DNA of 64,000 nt from Bacillus sp. AZ43 (GCA_004570425.1 SPQJ01000002.1:1-64000), one strand, 5' to 3'; counted from the first letter of the stretch, positions 43,628 to 55,037 are shown. The notes: a model not told the origin generated them from the sequence alone. Numbers and translations: made by a program.

Positions 43628-44659
43628 ATGGGCGGGTGGGTCGAGGGGGACCCGGTCGGCGACCGGGTCTTCCTCGACCTGCCCGCGTTCTCCCCGGAGC
43701 GCGGCGGTCACCTGCCGTCGGTCCGGGTGGCCTACGAGACCTGGGGGACGCTCGCGGCCGACGGCGGGAACGCCGTCCTCGTGGAGCACGCGCTGACCGG
43801 TGACAGCCACGTCGCCGGGCCGGCGGGGCCCGGGCACCCGACGGCGGGCTGGTGGGACGGGCTGATCGGCGCGGGCGCCCCGCTGGACACCGACCGGTTC
43901 TTCGTCGTCTGCGCGAACGTGCTCGGCGGCTGCCAGGGGACGACGGGGCCGTCGTCCCTCGCCCCGGACGGCGCCCGGTGGGGGTCGCGGTTCCCCGAGG
44001 TGACCGTCGCCGACCAGGTGGCGGTGGAGGCGGCGCTGGCCGACGCGCTCGGCATCGACCGCTGGGCCTGCGTGGTCGGCGGGTCGATGGGCGGGATGCG
44101 CGCGCTGGAGTGGGCGGTGGCCATGCCCGACCGGGTCGCGGCGCTGTTCTTCCTCGCCTCGGGCGCCGTCGCCACCGCCGACCAGATCGGCACCCAGACG
44201 ACCCAGCAGGCGGCGATCCGGTCCGACCCGGTCAACGGTCTGGGCATCGCCCGGCGCATCGCCCACCTGACCTACCGCAGCGCCTTCGAGCTGGGCGAGC
44301 GGTTCGGGTCGCGGGTGCAGGAGGACGGCCGGTTCGCCGTCGCCTCCTACCTGGACCACCACGCGGACAAGCTCACGGCCCGCTTCGACGCCGACAGCTA
44401 CGTGCTGCTCACCCAGGCGATGAACACCTGGGACGTCGGGCGCGGCCGGGGCGGCGTCGAGGCGGCGCTCGCGCGGGTGACGGCGCGGTCGGTCGTCGCC
44501 GGCGTGGACAGCGACCGGCTGTACCCGCTGGAGCTGCAGCGGCAGGTGGCCGACGGGCTCGGCGTCCCGCTCGAGGTGATCTCCTCGCCGTACGGGCACG
44601 ACGGCTTCCTCATCGAGACCGAGGCGGTCGGGAAGCTGCTCCGCGACCTGCTCGGCTGA
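43628..44659 (+). CDS. metX: Homoserine O-acetyltransferase
   Basis: A 343-residue alpha/beta hydrolase-fold acetyltransferase that makes O-acetylhomoserine for MetY. The catalytic triad is S153 in GGSMGGMR, D296 in VDSDRLYP and H324 in [18 protein letters not shown] and [14 protein letters not shown] are further signatures. The protein is shorter than the usual ~370-380 residues: after AIRSDP (~196-201) it runs directly into [16 protein letters not shown], lacking the x-W-x-G-G-x-Y lid segment of relatives, and a second short loop near 227 is also trimmed. The frame is intact. It lies 2 bases behind metY under the same riboswitch. Confidence 0.92.
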   Translation: MGGWVEGDPVGDRVFLDLPAFSPERGGHLPSVRVAYETWGTLAADGGNAVLVEHALTGDSHVAGPAGPGHPTAGWWDGLIGAGAPLDTDRFFVVCANVLGGCQGTTGPSSLAPDGARWGSRFPEVTVADQVAVEAALADALGIDRWACVVGGSMGGMRALEWAVAMPDRVAALFFLASGAVATADQIGTQTTQQAAIRSDPVNGLGIARRIAHLTYRSAFELGERFGSRVQEDGRFAVASYLDHHADKLTARFDADSYVLLTQAMNTWDVGRGRGGVEAALARVTARSVVAGVDSDRLYPLELQRQVADGLGVPLEVISSPYGHDGFLIETEAVGKLLRDLLG

Positions 44660-44726
44660 TGTGCCGAGATCACGCGATCTCGGCACATCGGGGGCCCTGA
44701 AGCGCCGAGATCACGCGATCTCGGCG
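44658..44726. repeat. Tandem REP-like palindromes
   Basis: Two hairpins with the same core GCCGAGATC-ACGC-GATCTCGGC: the first (44658-44689) has 14-base perfect arms, the second (44703-44726) 10-base arms. Centres are 41 bases apart. They directly follow the metX stop and may terminate transcription, but the near-identical tandem copies resemble repetitive extragenic palindromes. Confidence 0.7.
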
Positions 44727-44743
44727 GGAATCCGCCGCCGGGA

Positions 44744-44749
44744 TAGCGT
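44744..44749 (+). promoter_or_regulatory. TAGCGT -10 element, leaderless start
   Basis: TAGCGT ends 7 bases before the ATG at 44757. Confidence 0.5.
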
Positions 44750-44756
44750 CGGGCGC

Positions 44757-45962
44757 ATGAGCTACGACGTCGCCGCCGTCCGGGCGCAGTTCCCCGCCCT
44801 GCGAGCGGGAACGGCCCACTTCGACGGCCCCGGCGGGACGCAGGTGCCCGAGCCGGTCGCCCGGGCGGTCGCCGCGACGCTGACCTCGCCGATCGCCAAC
44901 CGCGGCTCGGTGACCGCCGCCGAGCGCACCGCCGACGGCGTCGTCCACGAGGCCCGCCGGGCCCTCGCCGACCTGCTGGGCGCCGATCCGCGCGGCATCG
45001 TGTTCGGCCGGAGCGCCACCCAGCTGACCTTCGACGTCTCCCGCGCGCTCGCCGCGGGCTGGGGCCCGGGCGACGAGGTGGTCGTCTCCCGCCTCGACCA
45101 CGACGCGAACGTGCGCCCGTGGGTGATCGCGGCCGAGGCGGCCGGCGCCACCGTCCGCTGGGCGGCCTTCGACCCGGCGACCGGGGAGCTCACCGCCGAC
45201 GACGTCGCCGAGGTGCTCACCGAGCGCACGAAGCTGGTCGCCGTCACCGGCGCCTCCAACCTGATCGGCACCCGTCCGCCGGTGGCCGGGATCGCGGAGC
45301 GGGTGCACGCGGCCGGCGCGCTGCTCGCCGTCGACGGCGTCCACCTCACCGCGCACACGCCGGTCGACGTCCGGGAGCTGGGGGCCGACCTCTACACCTG
45401 CTCGCCGTACAAGTTCCTGGGTCCGCACTGCGGCGTGCTGGCGGCGTCCCCGGCCCTGCTGGAGTCGCTGCGCCCGGCCAAGCTGCTGCCGTCCACCGAG
45501 GCCGTCCCCGAGCGGTTCGAGCTCGGCACGCTGCCCTACGAGCTCATGGCCGGGACGACGGCCGCGGTCGACTTCCTCGCCGGGCTGTCCCCGGTCGCCG
45601 GGAGCCGCCGCGAGCGGCTGGTCGCCGCGATGACCGCGCTGGAGGAGTACGAGGACGCCCTGCGGGCGCGGCTCGAGGCGGGCCTGGCCGAGCTGCCCGG
45701 TGTGCGGCTGTGGTCGCGGGCGGCGCGCCGCACACCCACGCTGCTGCTCACCTTCGACGGGCGCGACGCCGCGGACGCCTACCGGTTCCTCGCCGAACGC
45801 GGGGTCAACGCCCCGGCCGGGTCGTTCTACGCGATCGAGGCCAGCCGCTGGCTGGGGCTCGGCGACGCCGGCGGCCTGCGGGTGGGCCTGGCGCCCTACA
45901 CCGACGCCGACGACGTCGAGCGCCTGCTCACCGGGCTGCGGGAGTGGCTCGCCGTCCGCTAG
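44757..45962 (+). CDS. Cysteine desulfurase-like aminotransferase class V protein
   Basis: A 401-residue PLP enzyme. It opens with the family-typical AVRAQFPALRAGTAHFDGPGGTQVP, the PLP lysine is K219 in TCSPYKFLGPHCG, and LDHDANVRPW and AVDGVHLTAH match the cysteine-desulfurase-like subgroup. The reactive-Cys loop of genuine IscS/SufS is not clear and no Fe-S assembly genes adjoin, so its substrate is uncertain. Separated from metX by tandem palindromes, with its own leaderless promoter. Its stop interlocks with that of the convergent gene through CTAG. Confidence 0.88.
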   Translation: MSYDVAAVRAQFPALRAGTAHFDGPGGTQVPEPVARAVAATLTSPIANRGSVTAAERTADGVVHEARRALADLLGADPRGIVFGRSATQLTFDVSRALAAGWGPGDEVVVSRLDHDANVRPWVIAAEAAGATVRWAAFDPATGELTADDVAEVLTERTKLVAVTGASNLIGTRPPVAGIAERVHAAGALLAVDGVHLTAHTPVDVRELGADLYTCSPYKFLGPHCGVLAASPALLESLRPAKLLPSTEAVPERFELGTLPYELMAGTTAAVDFLAGLSPVAGSRRERLVAAMTALEEYEDALRARLEAGLAELPGVRLWSRAARRTPTLLLTFDGRDAADAYRFLAERGVNAPAGSFYAIEASRWLGLGDAGGLRVGLAPYTDADDVERLLTGLREWLAVR

Positions 45963-46537
45963 GGCATGTCGTCGCCGGGCAGGTGCCCGGCCGACGGCAG
46001 CGGGCGGCGGACCACGGGGCGCACCTTGCGCGCCTCGGGCAGCCGCTCGTAGTAGGCCGCCGCGTTCCCGCGGATGTGCAGCAGGTCGTCGTCCGTGGCC
46101 TCGCGCACGACCTTCGCCGGGACGCCGGCGATCACCGAGCGCGGTGGGAACTGCTTGCCCTGGGTGACGACGGCCCCCGCCGCGACGATCGAGCCGCTGC
46201 CGATGTGCGCGCCGTTCATCACCACGCTGCCCATGCCGACCAGCACCTCGTCGTCGATGCGCGCGCCGTGCAGCACGACGCGGTGCCCGACGGTGACGTC
46301 GCGGCCGAGCACCAGCGGGAACCCCGGGTCGGAGTGCAGGGTGCAGCCGTCCTGCACGTTGGAGCGCTCGCCGATCTCGATCGTCTCGTGGTCGGCCCGG
46401 GCCACGGCGCCGTACCAGATGCTCGACCGCGGCCCCATCGTCACGGCGCCCACGACGACCGCGGTGGGGGCGACGAAGGCCTCGTCGTCGATCTTGGGGG
46501 CACCGAAGGGCAGCTCAGCGATGTAGTTGTCGGCCAC
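45959..46537 (-). CDS. Gamma-class carbonic anhydrase family protein
   Basis: A 192-residue left-handed beta-helix protein. Hexapeptide repeats run from IDDEAFVAPTAVVVGAVTMGPRSSIWYGAVARAD to SIVAAGAVVTQGK. Metal-site histidines appear in TLHSDPG, TVGHRVVLHG and nearby, as in the YrdA/gamma-CA-like group, with a C-terminal helix (DLLHIRGNAAAYYERL). Whether it hydrates CO2 is unproven for this subgroup. GTG start. Confidence 0.92.
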   Translation of the reverse strand: MADNYIAELPFGAPKIDDEAFVAPTAVVVGAVTMGPRSSIWYGAVARADHETIEIGERSNVQDGCTLHSDPGFPLVLGRDVTVGHRVVLHGARIDDEVLVGMGSVVMNGAHIGSGSIVAAGAVVTQGKQFPPRSVIAGVPAKVVREATDDDLLHIRGNAAAYYERLPEARKVRPVVRRPLPSAGHLPGDDMP

Positions 46538-46576
46538 GCGTGCACTCTTCCACGCCGGTGCCCCGTTGAGCAGCCG

Positions 46577-48865
<2,289 letters not shown>

Positions 48866-48885
<20 letters not shown>

Positions 48886-49606
48886 CGGGCTCCTCGGTGA
48901 CGTCCTCGGACTGGTCGAGCAGGTGGTCGACGTCGTTGAACGACGCCAGGTGCAGGGTGCCGTCGGCGTCGGCCTCGTACCGGGTGAGCGAGGCGTTGGC
49001 CACCTGCTCCTCCCGGTCGACGGCGAGCAGCTCCTGCTCGGTGAGCTCCTCGAGCACGTAGCGGAACACCATGATCACCGTCTGGTGGGCGACGATCATC
49101 AGCCGGTCGCAGTCGTGCCGCAGCGCCTCGGTGGCCAGCAGCGAGCGGATGCGCAGCGCGACGTCGGCCCAGCTCTCGCCCCCGGGCGGCCGGTAGTAGA
49201 ACTTCCCGAGCAGGTCGCGGCGCCGCGCCTCGTCGGGGAACTGCTCGCGGATCCCGGCGCGGGTCATCCCGTCGAAGGCGCCGAAGTCCCGCTCGCGCAG
49301 CCGCTCGTCGGTGCGCACCCGAACGTCGAGGTCGGCCGTGGCCAGCTGCGCCGTCGTCAGGGCCCGGGCGAACGGCGAGCTGAGCACGGCGGTCGGCCGC
49401 TCCCCTCCCGGCAGCGACGCGAGGTACCGCCCCAGGGCCTCGGCCTGGGCGCGGCCGGTGTCCGACAGCGGGACGTCGGGGTCGCGGACGTCGAGCTCCA
49501 GCCGGCCGGCGCCGGTCGCGTGGGCGTTCGCGTCGGCGACGTTGCCGATGCTCTCCCCGTGCCGGACCAGCCACACCACCGACGGCCCCGGACCCCGTTC
49601 GCTCAC
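48866..49606 (-). CDS. Histidine phosphatase superfamily protein
   Basis: A 246-residue phosphoglycerate-mutase-like phosphatase. R15-H16-G17-E18 is the phosphohistidine motif; SSPFARALTTAQLA, RERDFGAFDGMT and MIVAHQTVIMVFRYVL supply the remaining active-site Arg, Glu and His. Substrate unknown. GTG start 7 bases after a TAACGG element. The 3' end overlaps nnrD, suggesting co-expression. Confidence 0.9.
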
Positions 49607-49670
49607 CCGGACGCCGTTAGCCGCGCGGCGGAGCGCCGAAACCGTCGGAGCCGGGCGGGATGATCACCGC

Positions 49671-50249
49671 ATGACGCTGCCGACCGACTTCCCGGTGCTG
49701 GCCTTCCCCGACCAGGCCGCGCTCGAGGAGTGGCTGGAGACCCATCACGGCACCGCGCCGGGGCTCTACGTGAAGATCGCGAAGAAGAGCGCCGGGGTGC
49801 CCTCGGTCAACTGGGAGCAGATGGTCGAGGTGCTGCTCTGCTTCGGCTGGATCGACGGCCGCGCCAATCGGCTCGACGACCACTGGTACCTCCAGCGCGT
49901 GACGCCGCGACGCGCGAAGAGCGTCTGGTCGCAGAAGAACGTCGCCACCGCGGAGCGGCTCATCGCCGAGGGCCGGATGCGACCGGCGGGGCTCGCCGCC
50001 GTCGAGGCGGCCAAGGCCGACGGTCGGTGGGAGCGCGCCTACGCCGGCCCGGCGACCGTCACGGTCCCCGACGACCTCGCCGCGGCGCTGGACGCGGAGC
50101 CCGCCGCCCGCGCCGCCTTCGACGGGCTGAACGGGGCCAACCGCTACGCCGTCCTGTGGCGGGTGCAGACCGCCGCCACGGAGGCCACCCGCGCGAAGCG
50201 GATCGCCGCCGCCGTCGAGATGCTGCGCGAGGGCCGCACGTACCACTGA
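49671..50249 (+). CDS. YdeI/OmpD-associated family protein
   Basis: A 192-residue protein of the YdeI/OmpD-associated family. Typical stretches are GLYVKIAKKSAGVPSVNWEQMVEVLLCFGWIDGRANRLDDHWYLQRVTPRRAKSVWSQKNVATAERLIAEGRM and a C-terminal helical repeat PDDLAAALDAEPAARAAFDGLN. Some relatives are linked to stress or bacteriocin protection; the mechanism is unknown. It diverges from the phosphatase gene and converges on the APC permease. Confidence 0.9.
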   Translation: MTLPTDFPVLAFPDQAALEEWLETHHGTAPGLYVKIAKKSAGVPSVNWEQMVEVLLCFGWIDGRANRLDDHWYLQRVTPRRAKSVWSQKNVATAERLIAEGRMRPAGLAAVEAAKADGRWERAYAGPATVTVPDDLAAALDAEPAARAAFDGLNGANRYAVLWRVQTAATEATRAKRIAAAVEMLREGRTYH

Positions 50250-50252
50250 CGC

Positions 50253-51713
50253 TCAGGGCGCGGCGGAGGCCCGTTCCCGCCAGAAGCGCGCGTCCCGGCG
50301 CCGCCAGGCCAGCATGAGCACCACGCCGGCGACCATGACGGCCACCCCGATCACCAGCGGCGGCCCGACGCCGAGCCAGGCCTGGCCGGTGTAGGAGTTG
50401 TCCGGGTCGGCCAGGTCGCGCACCGACAGGACGAGCAGCCAGGTGAGCATGCCCGCGCCGACCAGCGGCCCCACGCCGAGCAGCAGCAGGTCGCGCACGC
50501 TGCGCAGCAGCCGCCGGCGGAAGTACACCGCGCAGGCCAGGCCGGTCAGCGCGTAGTACAGCGCGATGAGCAGCGAGAGCCCGGTGATCGAGTCGTACAG
50601 CGCGTTCTCGCTGATCAGGCCGACGCCGAGATACCACGCGATGCCGACGGCGGCGACCCACCACGTCGAGACGTCGGGGGTGCGCCGCAGCGGGGAGATC
50701 GAGGCGAACCGGGCCGGCAGGGCCCCGCGCCGCGCCATCGACAGCCCGGTGCGGGACGCCGGGATGATCGTCGTCTGCGTGGAGGCGATCGCCGACGTGG
50801 CGACGGCGAGCAGCACCACCCAGTCCCACCCGCCGAGGGTCTCCGACGACAGCAGCGCGAAGACCGCCTCCTCCTCGTCGGCGTTGCCGGCGAGCCAGGT
50901 GGTGCCGGCGAAGGAGACGACGGCGGTGGCCACGCCCAGGTAGGTGAGCAGCAGGACGACGGTCGAGAGCACCCCCGCCCGGCCGGGTGCGCTCCTCGGG
51001 TTCGTCGTCTCCTCGGTCAGGTTGACCGCCGACTCCCACCCCCAGTACGCGAAGACGCCGAGCAGGAGACCGCCGGTGAGCGCCGCCCCGCCGGAGCCGA
51101 AGGGGTCGAGCCAGTCCCAGGACGGCGTCAGGGCACCGAACGGGCTGTCGCCCCGCAGGCCACGGACGAGCGCGACGGCGGCGAAGACCGCCAGCGCCGC
51201 CGTCTGGGCGAGGATCAGCCCGTTCTGCAGCCGCGCGGAGACCTCCGTCCCGCGCACGCAGATCCAGGCCATGAGCAGGATCAGGCCGACGGTCAGGGCC
51301 TCGAGCACCAGCGCGGACTCCACCCAGCCGTCCAGCCCGACCGCGAGCAGGGTGAACCGGACGCCGACCTCGGCGAGCGAGCCGAGCACGAGGACCCCGG
51401 TCATCGCGATGGCCCAGCCGCCGATCCAGCCGGCGACCGGCCCGAGCGCCCGGGTCACCCACGAGAAGGTCGTCCCGCAGTCGGGGTCCACGCGGTTGAG
51501 GGCGGCGAAGGCCCCGGCGATCAGCAGCATCGGCAGGAACGACGCCAGCAGGACGCCCGGCGCGTGCACGCCCACGAGCGCCACGACCGGCCCCAGGACG
51601 GCGGCCAGGGAGTACGCCGGGGAGGTGGCCGCCAGGCCGATGACGAGGGAGTCGAGGAAGCCGACGGCGTCCGGGCGGAGGGTCGGTCCCGCGGCGGGAA
51701 CGCGGACGGTCAC
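50253..51713 (-). CDS. APC family amino acid permease
   Basis: A 486-residue transporter with about twelve helices. The N-terminal LVIGLAATSPAYSLAAVLGPVVALVG and WVTRALGPVAGWIGGWAIAMTGVLVLG match the amino acid-polyamine-organocation superfamily, with GLLLGVFAYWGWESAVNLTEET as the conserved mid-protein substrate helix. Substrate unknown. GTG start. Confidence 0.9.
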   Translation of the reverse strand: MTVRVPAAGPTLRPDAVGFLDSLVIGLAATSPAYSLAAVLGPVVALVGVHAPGVLLASFLPMLLIAGAFAALNRVDPDCGTTFSWVTRALGPVAGWIGGWAIAMTGVLVLGSLAEVGVRFTLLAVGLDGWVESALVLEALTVGLILLMAWICVRGTEVSARLQNGLILAQTAALAVFAAVALVRGLRGDSPFGALTPSWDWLDPFGSGGAALTGGLLLGVFAYWGWESAVNLTEETTNPRSAPGRAGVLSTVVLLLTYLGVATAVVSFAGTTWLAGNADEEEAVFALLSSETLGGWDWVVLLAVATSAIASTQTTIIPASRTGLSMARRGALPARFASISPLRRTPDVSTWWVAAVGIAWYLGVGLISENALYDSITGLSLLIALYYALTGLACAVYFRRRLLRSVRDLLLLGVGPLVGAGMLTWLLVLSVRDLADPDNSYTGQAWLGVGPPLVIGVAVMVAGVVLMLAWRRRDARFWRERASAAP

Positions 51714-51756
51714 GTCCGGGATGGTGCCAGGCGGCCGGGAGCCCGGCGGTCCCGCG

Positions 51757-52773
51757 TCAGCCGAGGCGGACGCCGAAGCGGAAGCCCCGCTGGTCGACGC
51801 TGGTCACCGAGACCGGCACGCCGTAGGTCCGGGCGTGCACGATCATCCCGTCGCCGATGTAGAGCGCCACGTGGCTGATCGGCGAGTAGTAGAAGACCAG
51901 GTCGCCGGGCTGCAGCTCCGCCCGCGACACCTGCGTGCCGAGCTGCGACTGGGCGCGGCTGGAGTGCGGCAGCGCGATGCCGGCGGCCGCGTAGGCGTAG
52001 GACGTGAGGCCGGAGCAGTCGAACACGTCCGGACCGGAGCCCGCGTGCTGGTACGGAGCCCCGACCTGGGCGAGGGCGACCCGGATCGCCTCACCGGCCG
52101 CACCGGGCGGCATCGGCAGGTCGCGCGGCGCGGACAGCGCGCGGCCCGCGACGGCGGTGGTCACGGCGGCCTGCTCGGCGGCCGAGAGTCGCGCGAGATC
52201 GGCCTGGTAGGCGGTCGCCTTCTGCTCGGCCTCGGCCTTCTGGCCCTGGAGCTGCTCGAGCGACGCGCGAGCGGTGGCCGCGGCCTGGTCCGCGGCGGCC
52301 TGGGCCTGCTCGGCGGCGTCCTGGACGGCGTCCACCTGGGCGACGACGGCGTTGGTGTGCAGGGCGATCATGTCCAGCGTCGTCATCTGCTGGACGAGCT
52401 CGTCGGCGGACTGGCTGGTCAGGAAGGCCGCGACGCGGGACTGGCTCTTGCCGGTGAACCCGGTCTGGGCGATCGCCTTGATCTGCGGGGCGTAGCGGTC
52501 GAGCTCCTCCTGCGCGGCGGCGGCCTGGGCGGCGGCGTCGGCGGCGGCCTGCTGCTGCGCCTCGACGACGAGCGTGGCCTCGTGCAGCTGCTCGTCGATG
52601 ACGGTGAGCTGCTGCGCGGTCTCCTGCAGGAGCTTCCGGGCCTCGGCGGCGTCGGCCGGGTCGGCGGCCGCGGGGGCCGGCGCCAGGATGCCGGTCGCGG
52701 TGGCGACGAGGACCGATCCGAGGACAAGGAGCGCGCGGGACCGGCGCCGGGTCCCCGTGCGTGTGGACTGCAC
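51757..52773 (-). CDS. Secreted NlpC/P60 (C40) endopeptidase, second copy
   Basis: A 338-residue wall hydrolase with the same layout as the protein at 4933-5985: signal peptide (RALLVLGSVLVATATGILAPAPAAA), Ala/Gln-rich coiled coil (~40-215), then the NlpC/P60 domain with C253 in DCSG, H301 in SPISHVALY and H313 in IVHAR. The domains align without gaps from the catalytic Cys to the end (86 residues each), so the two are paralogues. GTG start after GGAGG. Confidence 0.93.
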   Translation of the reverse strand: MQSTRTGTRRRSRALLVLGSVLVATATGILAPAPAAADPADAAEARKLLQETAQQLTVIDEQLHEATLVVEAQQQAAADAAAQAAAAQEELDRYAPQIKAIAQTGFTGKSQSRVAAFLTSQSADELVQQMTTLDMIALHTNAVVAQVDAVQDAAEQAQAAADQAAATARASLEQLQGQKAEAEQKATAYQADLARLSAAEQAAVTTAVAGRALSAPRDLPMPPGAAGEAIRVALAQVGAPYQHAGSGPDVFDCSGLTSYAYAAAGIALPHSSRAQSQLGTQVSRAELQPGDLVFYYSPISHVALYIGDGMIVHARTYGVPVSVTSVDQRGFRFGVRLG

Positions 52774-52977
52774 GTCCGCCTCCGTCAGGTAAGCGCCGGC
52801 CCGGGGAAGGGGCCGTTCTCTGCGCGTCAGAACGGACGGTATGGATCCGCTGTCGACAAGTAGTGGAAGGCGCGCTGGTCAACTGTCGTCCTCGCGCCAC
52901 GCCCGTCCCAGTGGTCCCGGGAGGTCGCATCCGCCTCTGGCGTCCCGCGCCGGTGGGCAGGTCCGCACACCGGAAAG
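52774..52977 (-). other. 5' region of second NlpC/P60 gene
   Basis: About 200 bases between the gene start and an upstream terminator. It should hold the promoter and leader. CATACCGT at 52836-52843 (minus strand) is a possible -10. I see no convincing riboswitch core. Confidence 0.4.
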
Positions 52978-53018
52978 CGCCCAGGGCGCATTCCCGTGGT
53001 GGGAATGCGCCCTGGGCG
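52978..53018 (-). terminator. Strong terminator hairpin
   Basis: A perfect 18-base stem (CGCCCAGGGCGCATTCCC with GGGAATGCGCCCTGGGCG) and 5-base loop, downstream of the Cys-rich gene. Confidence 0.7.
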
Positions 53019-53027
53019 TGACAGACC

Positions 53028-53047
53028 GCCCGACCGTGCGGTCGGGC
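53028..53047 (-). terminator. First of two tandem hairpins after Cys-rich gene
   Basis: GCCCGACC and GGTCGGGC with a GTGC loop, 9 bases past the stop of the Cys-rich gene and 9 bases before the larger hairpin at 52978. Confidence 0.55.
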
Positions 53048-53056
53048 AGAAGTTGT

Positions 53057-53359
53057 TCAGCCGGCGAGGGGCTCCTGCGCCTGGAGGCTCGCGACCGTGT
53101 CGAGGTCGCGCAGGATCGCGGCGAGCTCGTCGGCGGTCCACGGCTCGCAGCAGTCGCAGCCGTCCTCGCGGTAGCTGGCGAGGCCGAGGCGTCCGCCGGC
53201 CTGGTCCTCGGCGATCGCGAGGTGCCCGGCGACGGGGTGGCGGTGGCAGGCGCAGCCCGAGGCGCACAGCCCCAGGCCCCAGCCGGAGATGACGACCGTG
53301 CGGCCGTCGTCACGGACCTTGCCCACCTGGAAGACGGACGGCTTGCGACTCCTGCTCAC
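53057..53359 (-). CDS. Small Cys/His-rich hypothetical protein
   Basis: A 100-residue protein I do not recognise. After a basic start, Cys and His cluster as LCASGCACHRHPVAGH (~31-46) and DGCDCCEPW (~68-76), a plausible metal-binding (zinc or Fe-S) arrangement. The C-terminal third is helical and acidic. GTG start preceded by GGGGAGGA, clearly better than further-upstream in-frame codons. It stands alone between tandem terminators and a 274-base upstream region, downstream of the TldD/TldE pair on the same strand. Confidence 0.7.
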   Translation of the reverse strand: MSRSRKPSVFQVGKVRDDGRTVVISGWGLGLCASGCACHRHPVAGHLAIAEDQAGGRLGLASYREDGCDCCEPWTADELAAILRDLDTVASLQAQEPLAG

Positions 53360-53633
53360 GGGAGTCCTCCCCTCGACAGCCCCTACCTGTGGCCGGGACC
53401 CGTTGTGCACGTTGCGGACGAACTGGATGGGATATCGGCAGGATTCGGGCGGGCCTGAATCCAGCCGGGAAGAATTCGCTCGAAGCGGGGTGTAGCGGAC
53501 TAGCTCCCCTGGGTAATGAGCGTATTCAGCCGTCCGCGTGGCGTCGCCGTCATTACTTCCCATCGATCGTGCGCAACGGTTGTGGGAACTACACCGGACG
53601 GAACCGTTCCGGTGACGGGTGTGACGGAAGGGG
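53360..53633 (-). other. Intergenic region upstream of Cys-rich gene
   Basis: A 274-base spacer with lower GC than its surroundings. It contains an inverted repeat GGATTC/GAATCC at 53441-53462 and a possible terminator near 53592-53614 for the TldE gene. No gene is supported here. Confidence 0.5.
53592..53614 (-). terminator. Possible terminator after TldE gene
   Basis: CACCGGA and TCCGGTG arms with an internal self-complementary CGGAACCG stretch, 20 bases past the stop. Confidence 0.35.
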
Positions 53634-55037
53634 TCAGCTGGCCGGGCTGACGCTGCTCATGTTGAAGTCCGGGACCCGCAGCGACGGCATCGCGCAGCGG
53701 GTGAACCAGTCGTTCCACTCGCGCGGGAGGGTGCGCTCGGTGCGCCCCGCCTGCACCGCCCGGCCGAGCAGGTCGACCGGCGACTCGTTGAACCGGAAGT
53801 TGTTCACCGCCCCGGTCACCTCACCGCCCTCGACGAGGAAGACGCCGTCGCGGGTCAGCCCGGTCAGCAGCAGGGTCTGCGGGTCGACCTCGCGGATGTA
53901 CCAGAGGCAGGTGAGCAGCAGGCCCCGGTCGGTGGCCGCGACCATCTCCTCCAGGCCCGCCGTGGCCGCCGGGTCCTCGAGCACGAGGTTGTCGATCGCC
54001 GCCGTCGCCGGGGCGGTGGTCTTCAGCGCCCAGGCGCGGGGCCGGACGAGGTTGGCCAGCGTCCCCTGCTCGATCCAGTTCACCGCCGGCGTGGTCATGC
54101 CGTTGTCGAAGACCGAGGCGGAGCCCGACGAGGCGCCGACGACCTGGAAGGGCGCGGTCTCCAGCCCCGGCTCGGACGGGTCGCTGCGCAGCGTCAGCGG
54201 CAGCGCGGCCAGCCGCTCGCCGATCCGGTTGCCGCCGCCGGGCCGGGCGAAGACGTTGCGGCCCTCGTCGGCGTCGCGCGCCTCCATCGTCCAGTACAGG
54301 TAGATCATCAGGTCGCTGACGGCCGACGGCGGCAGCAGCGTCTCGTACCGGCCGGCGGGCATTTCCACCCGACGCCGGGACCAGGCCATCTTGCGCGCGA
54401 CGTCGGGGGCGAGATCGGCGACCTCCACGTCGCGGAAGTCGCGCGTCCCCACGCCCGACCAGACCGACCGGCTGAAGTCGGGGCTCTTGCCGTTGAGCTC
54501 GACCTTCCCGGTGGGCTGGTCGTGCCGCAGCCGCAGCCCGGTGGTGCTGCCGAGGTACGTCGTGGCCATCGAGTGCTCGGCGAAGCCGTAGAGCAGCTCC
54601 CCGCGGTCGCGCGCCTCGCCGAAGGCCTGGCCGAGGTCGGGGGCGAAGTCGGCGAAGACCCCGATCGACGTCTCGGCGGGCGGGGCCGCCCAGTCACCGG
54701 CGCCCGGGGGCACCGTGCCGTCCGGGCCGGGGCCGATCAGCGGCATCGCGTCCTCGGCGGGCCCGGCGTCGCGGGCGGCCTGCTCGCTGGCGGCCACCAG
54801 CTCGGCGACGTCCGGCGTCCCGGTGCGGGTGACGGTGCCGGCGGCCATGCCGGCGCCACCGTCGACGAAGGACACGACGACGACCTGGCGGGAGCGCATC
54901 GCACCGTTCGTGGTGAGGCTGTTGCCCGCCCAGCGGAGGTTGGCCTGCGAGCTCTCGACGACGAAGGCGATCTGGTCGTCGGCGGTCGAGGAGGCCAGGC
55001 AGCGCTCCACCAGCTCCTGCGCGCTCAGCTGGCTCAT
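53634..55037 (-). CDS. TldE/PmbA family protein
   Basis: A 467-residue partner subunit of the TldD/TldE metalloprotease, which trims unfolded peptides and processes some ribosomally made peptides and CcdA. Family patterns include SLTTNGAMRSRQVVVVSFVDGGAGMAAGTVTRTG early, TYLGSTTGLRLRHDQPTGKVELNGKSPD in the middle and a beta-rich end (LLLTGLTRDGVFLVEGGEVTGAVNNFRFNESP). As expected for the E subunit, it lacks the HExxxH motif. The ATG overlaps the TldD stop by 4 bases. Confidence 0.9.
   Translation of the reverse strand: MSQLSAQELVERCLASSTADDQIAFVVESSQANLRWAGNSLTTNGAMRSRQVVVVSFVDGGAGMAAGTVTRTGTPDVAELVAASEQAARDAGPAEDAMPLIGPGPDGTVPPGAGDWAAPPAETSIGVFADFAPDLGQAFGEARDRGELLYGFAEHSMATTYLGSTTGLRLRHDQPTGKVELNGKSPDFSRSVWSGVGTRDFRDVEVADLAPDVARKMAWSRRRVEMPAGRYETLLPPSAVSDLMIYLYWTMEARDADEGRNVFARPGGGNRIGERLAALPLTLRSDPSEPGLETAPFQVVGASSGSASVFDNGMTTPAVNWIEQGTLANLVRPRAWALKTTAPATAAIDNLVLEDPAATAGLEEMVAATDRGLLLTCLWYIREVDPQTLLLTGLTRDGVFLVEGGEVTGAVNNFRFNESPVDLLGRAVQAGRTERTLPREWNDWFTRCAMPSLRVPDFNMSSVSPAS

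Noticed and set aside
43628-44659. metX as a frameshifted or broken gene
   Set aside because: Despite the missing lid segment, the frame, triad and C-terminus are intact, so it is called a functional gene.
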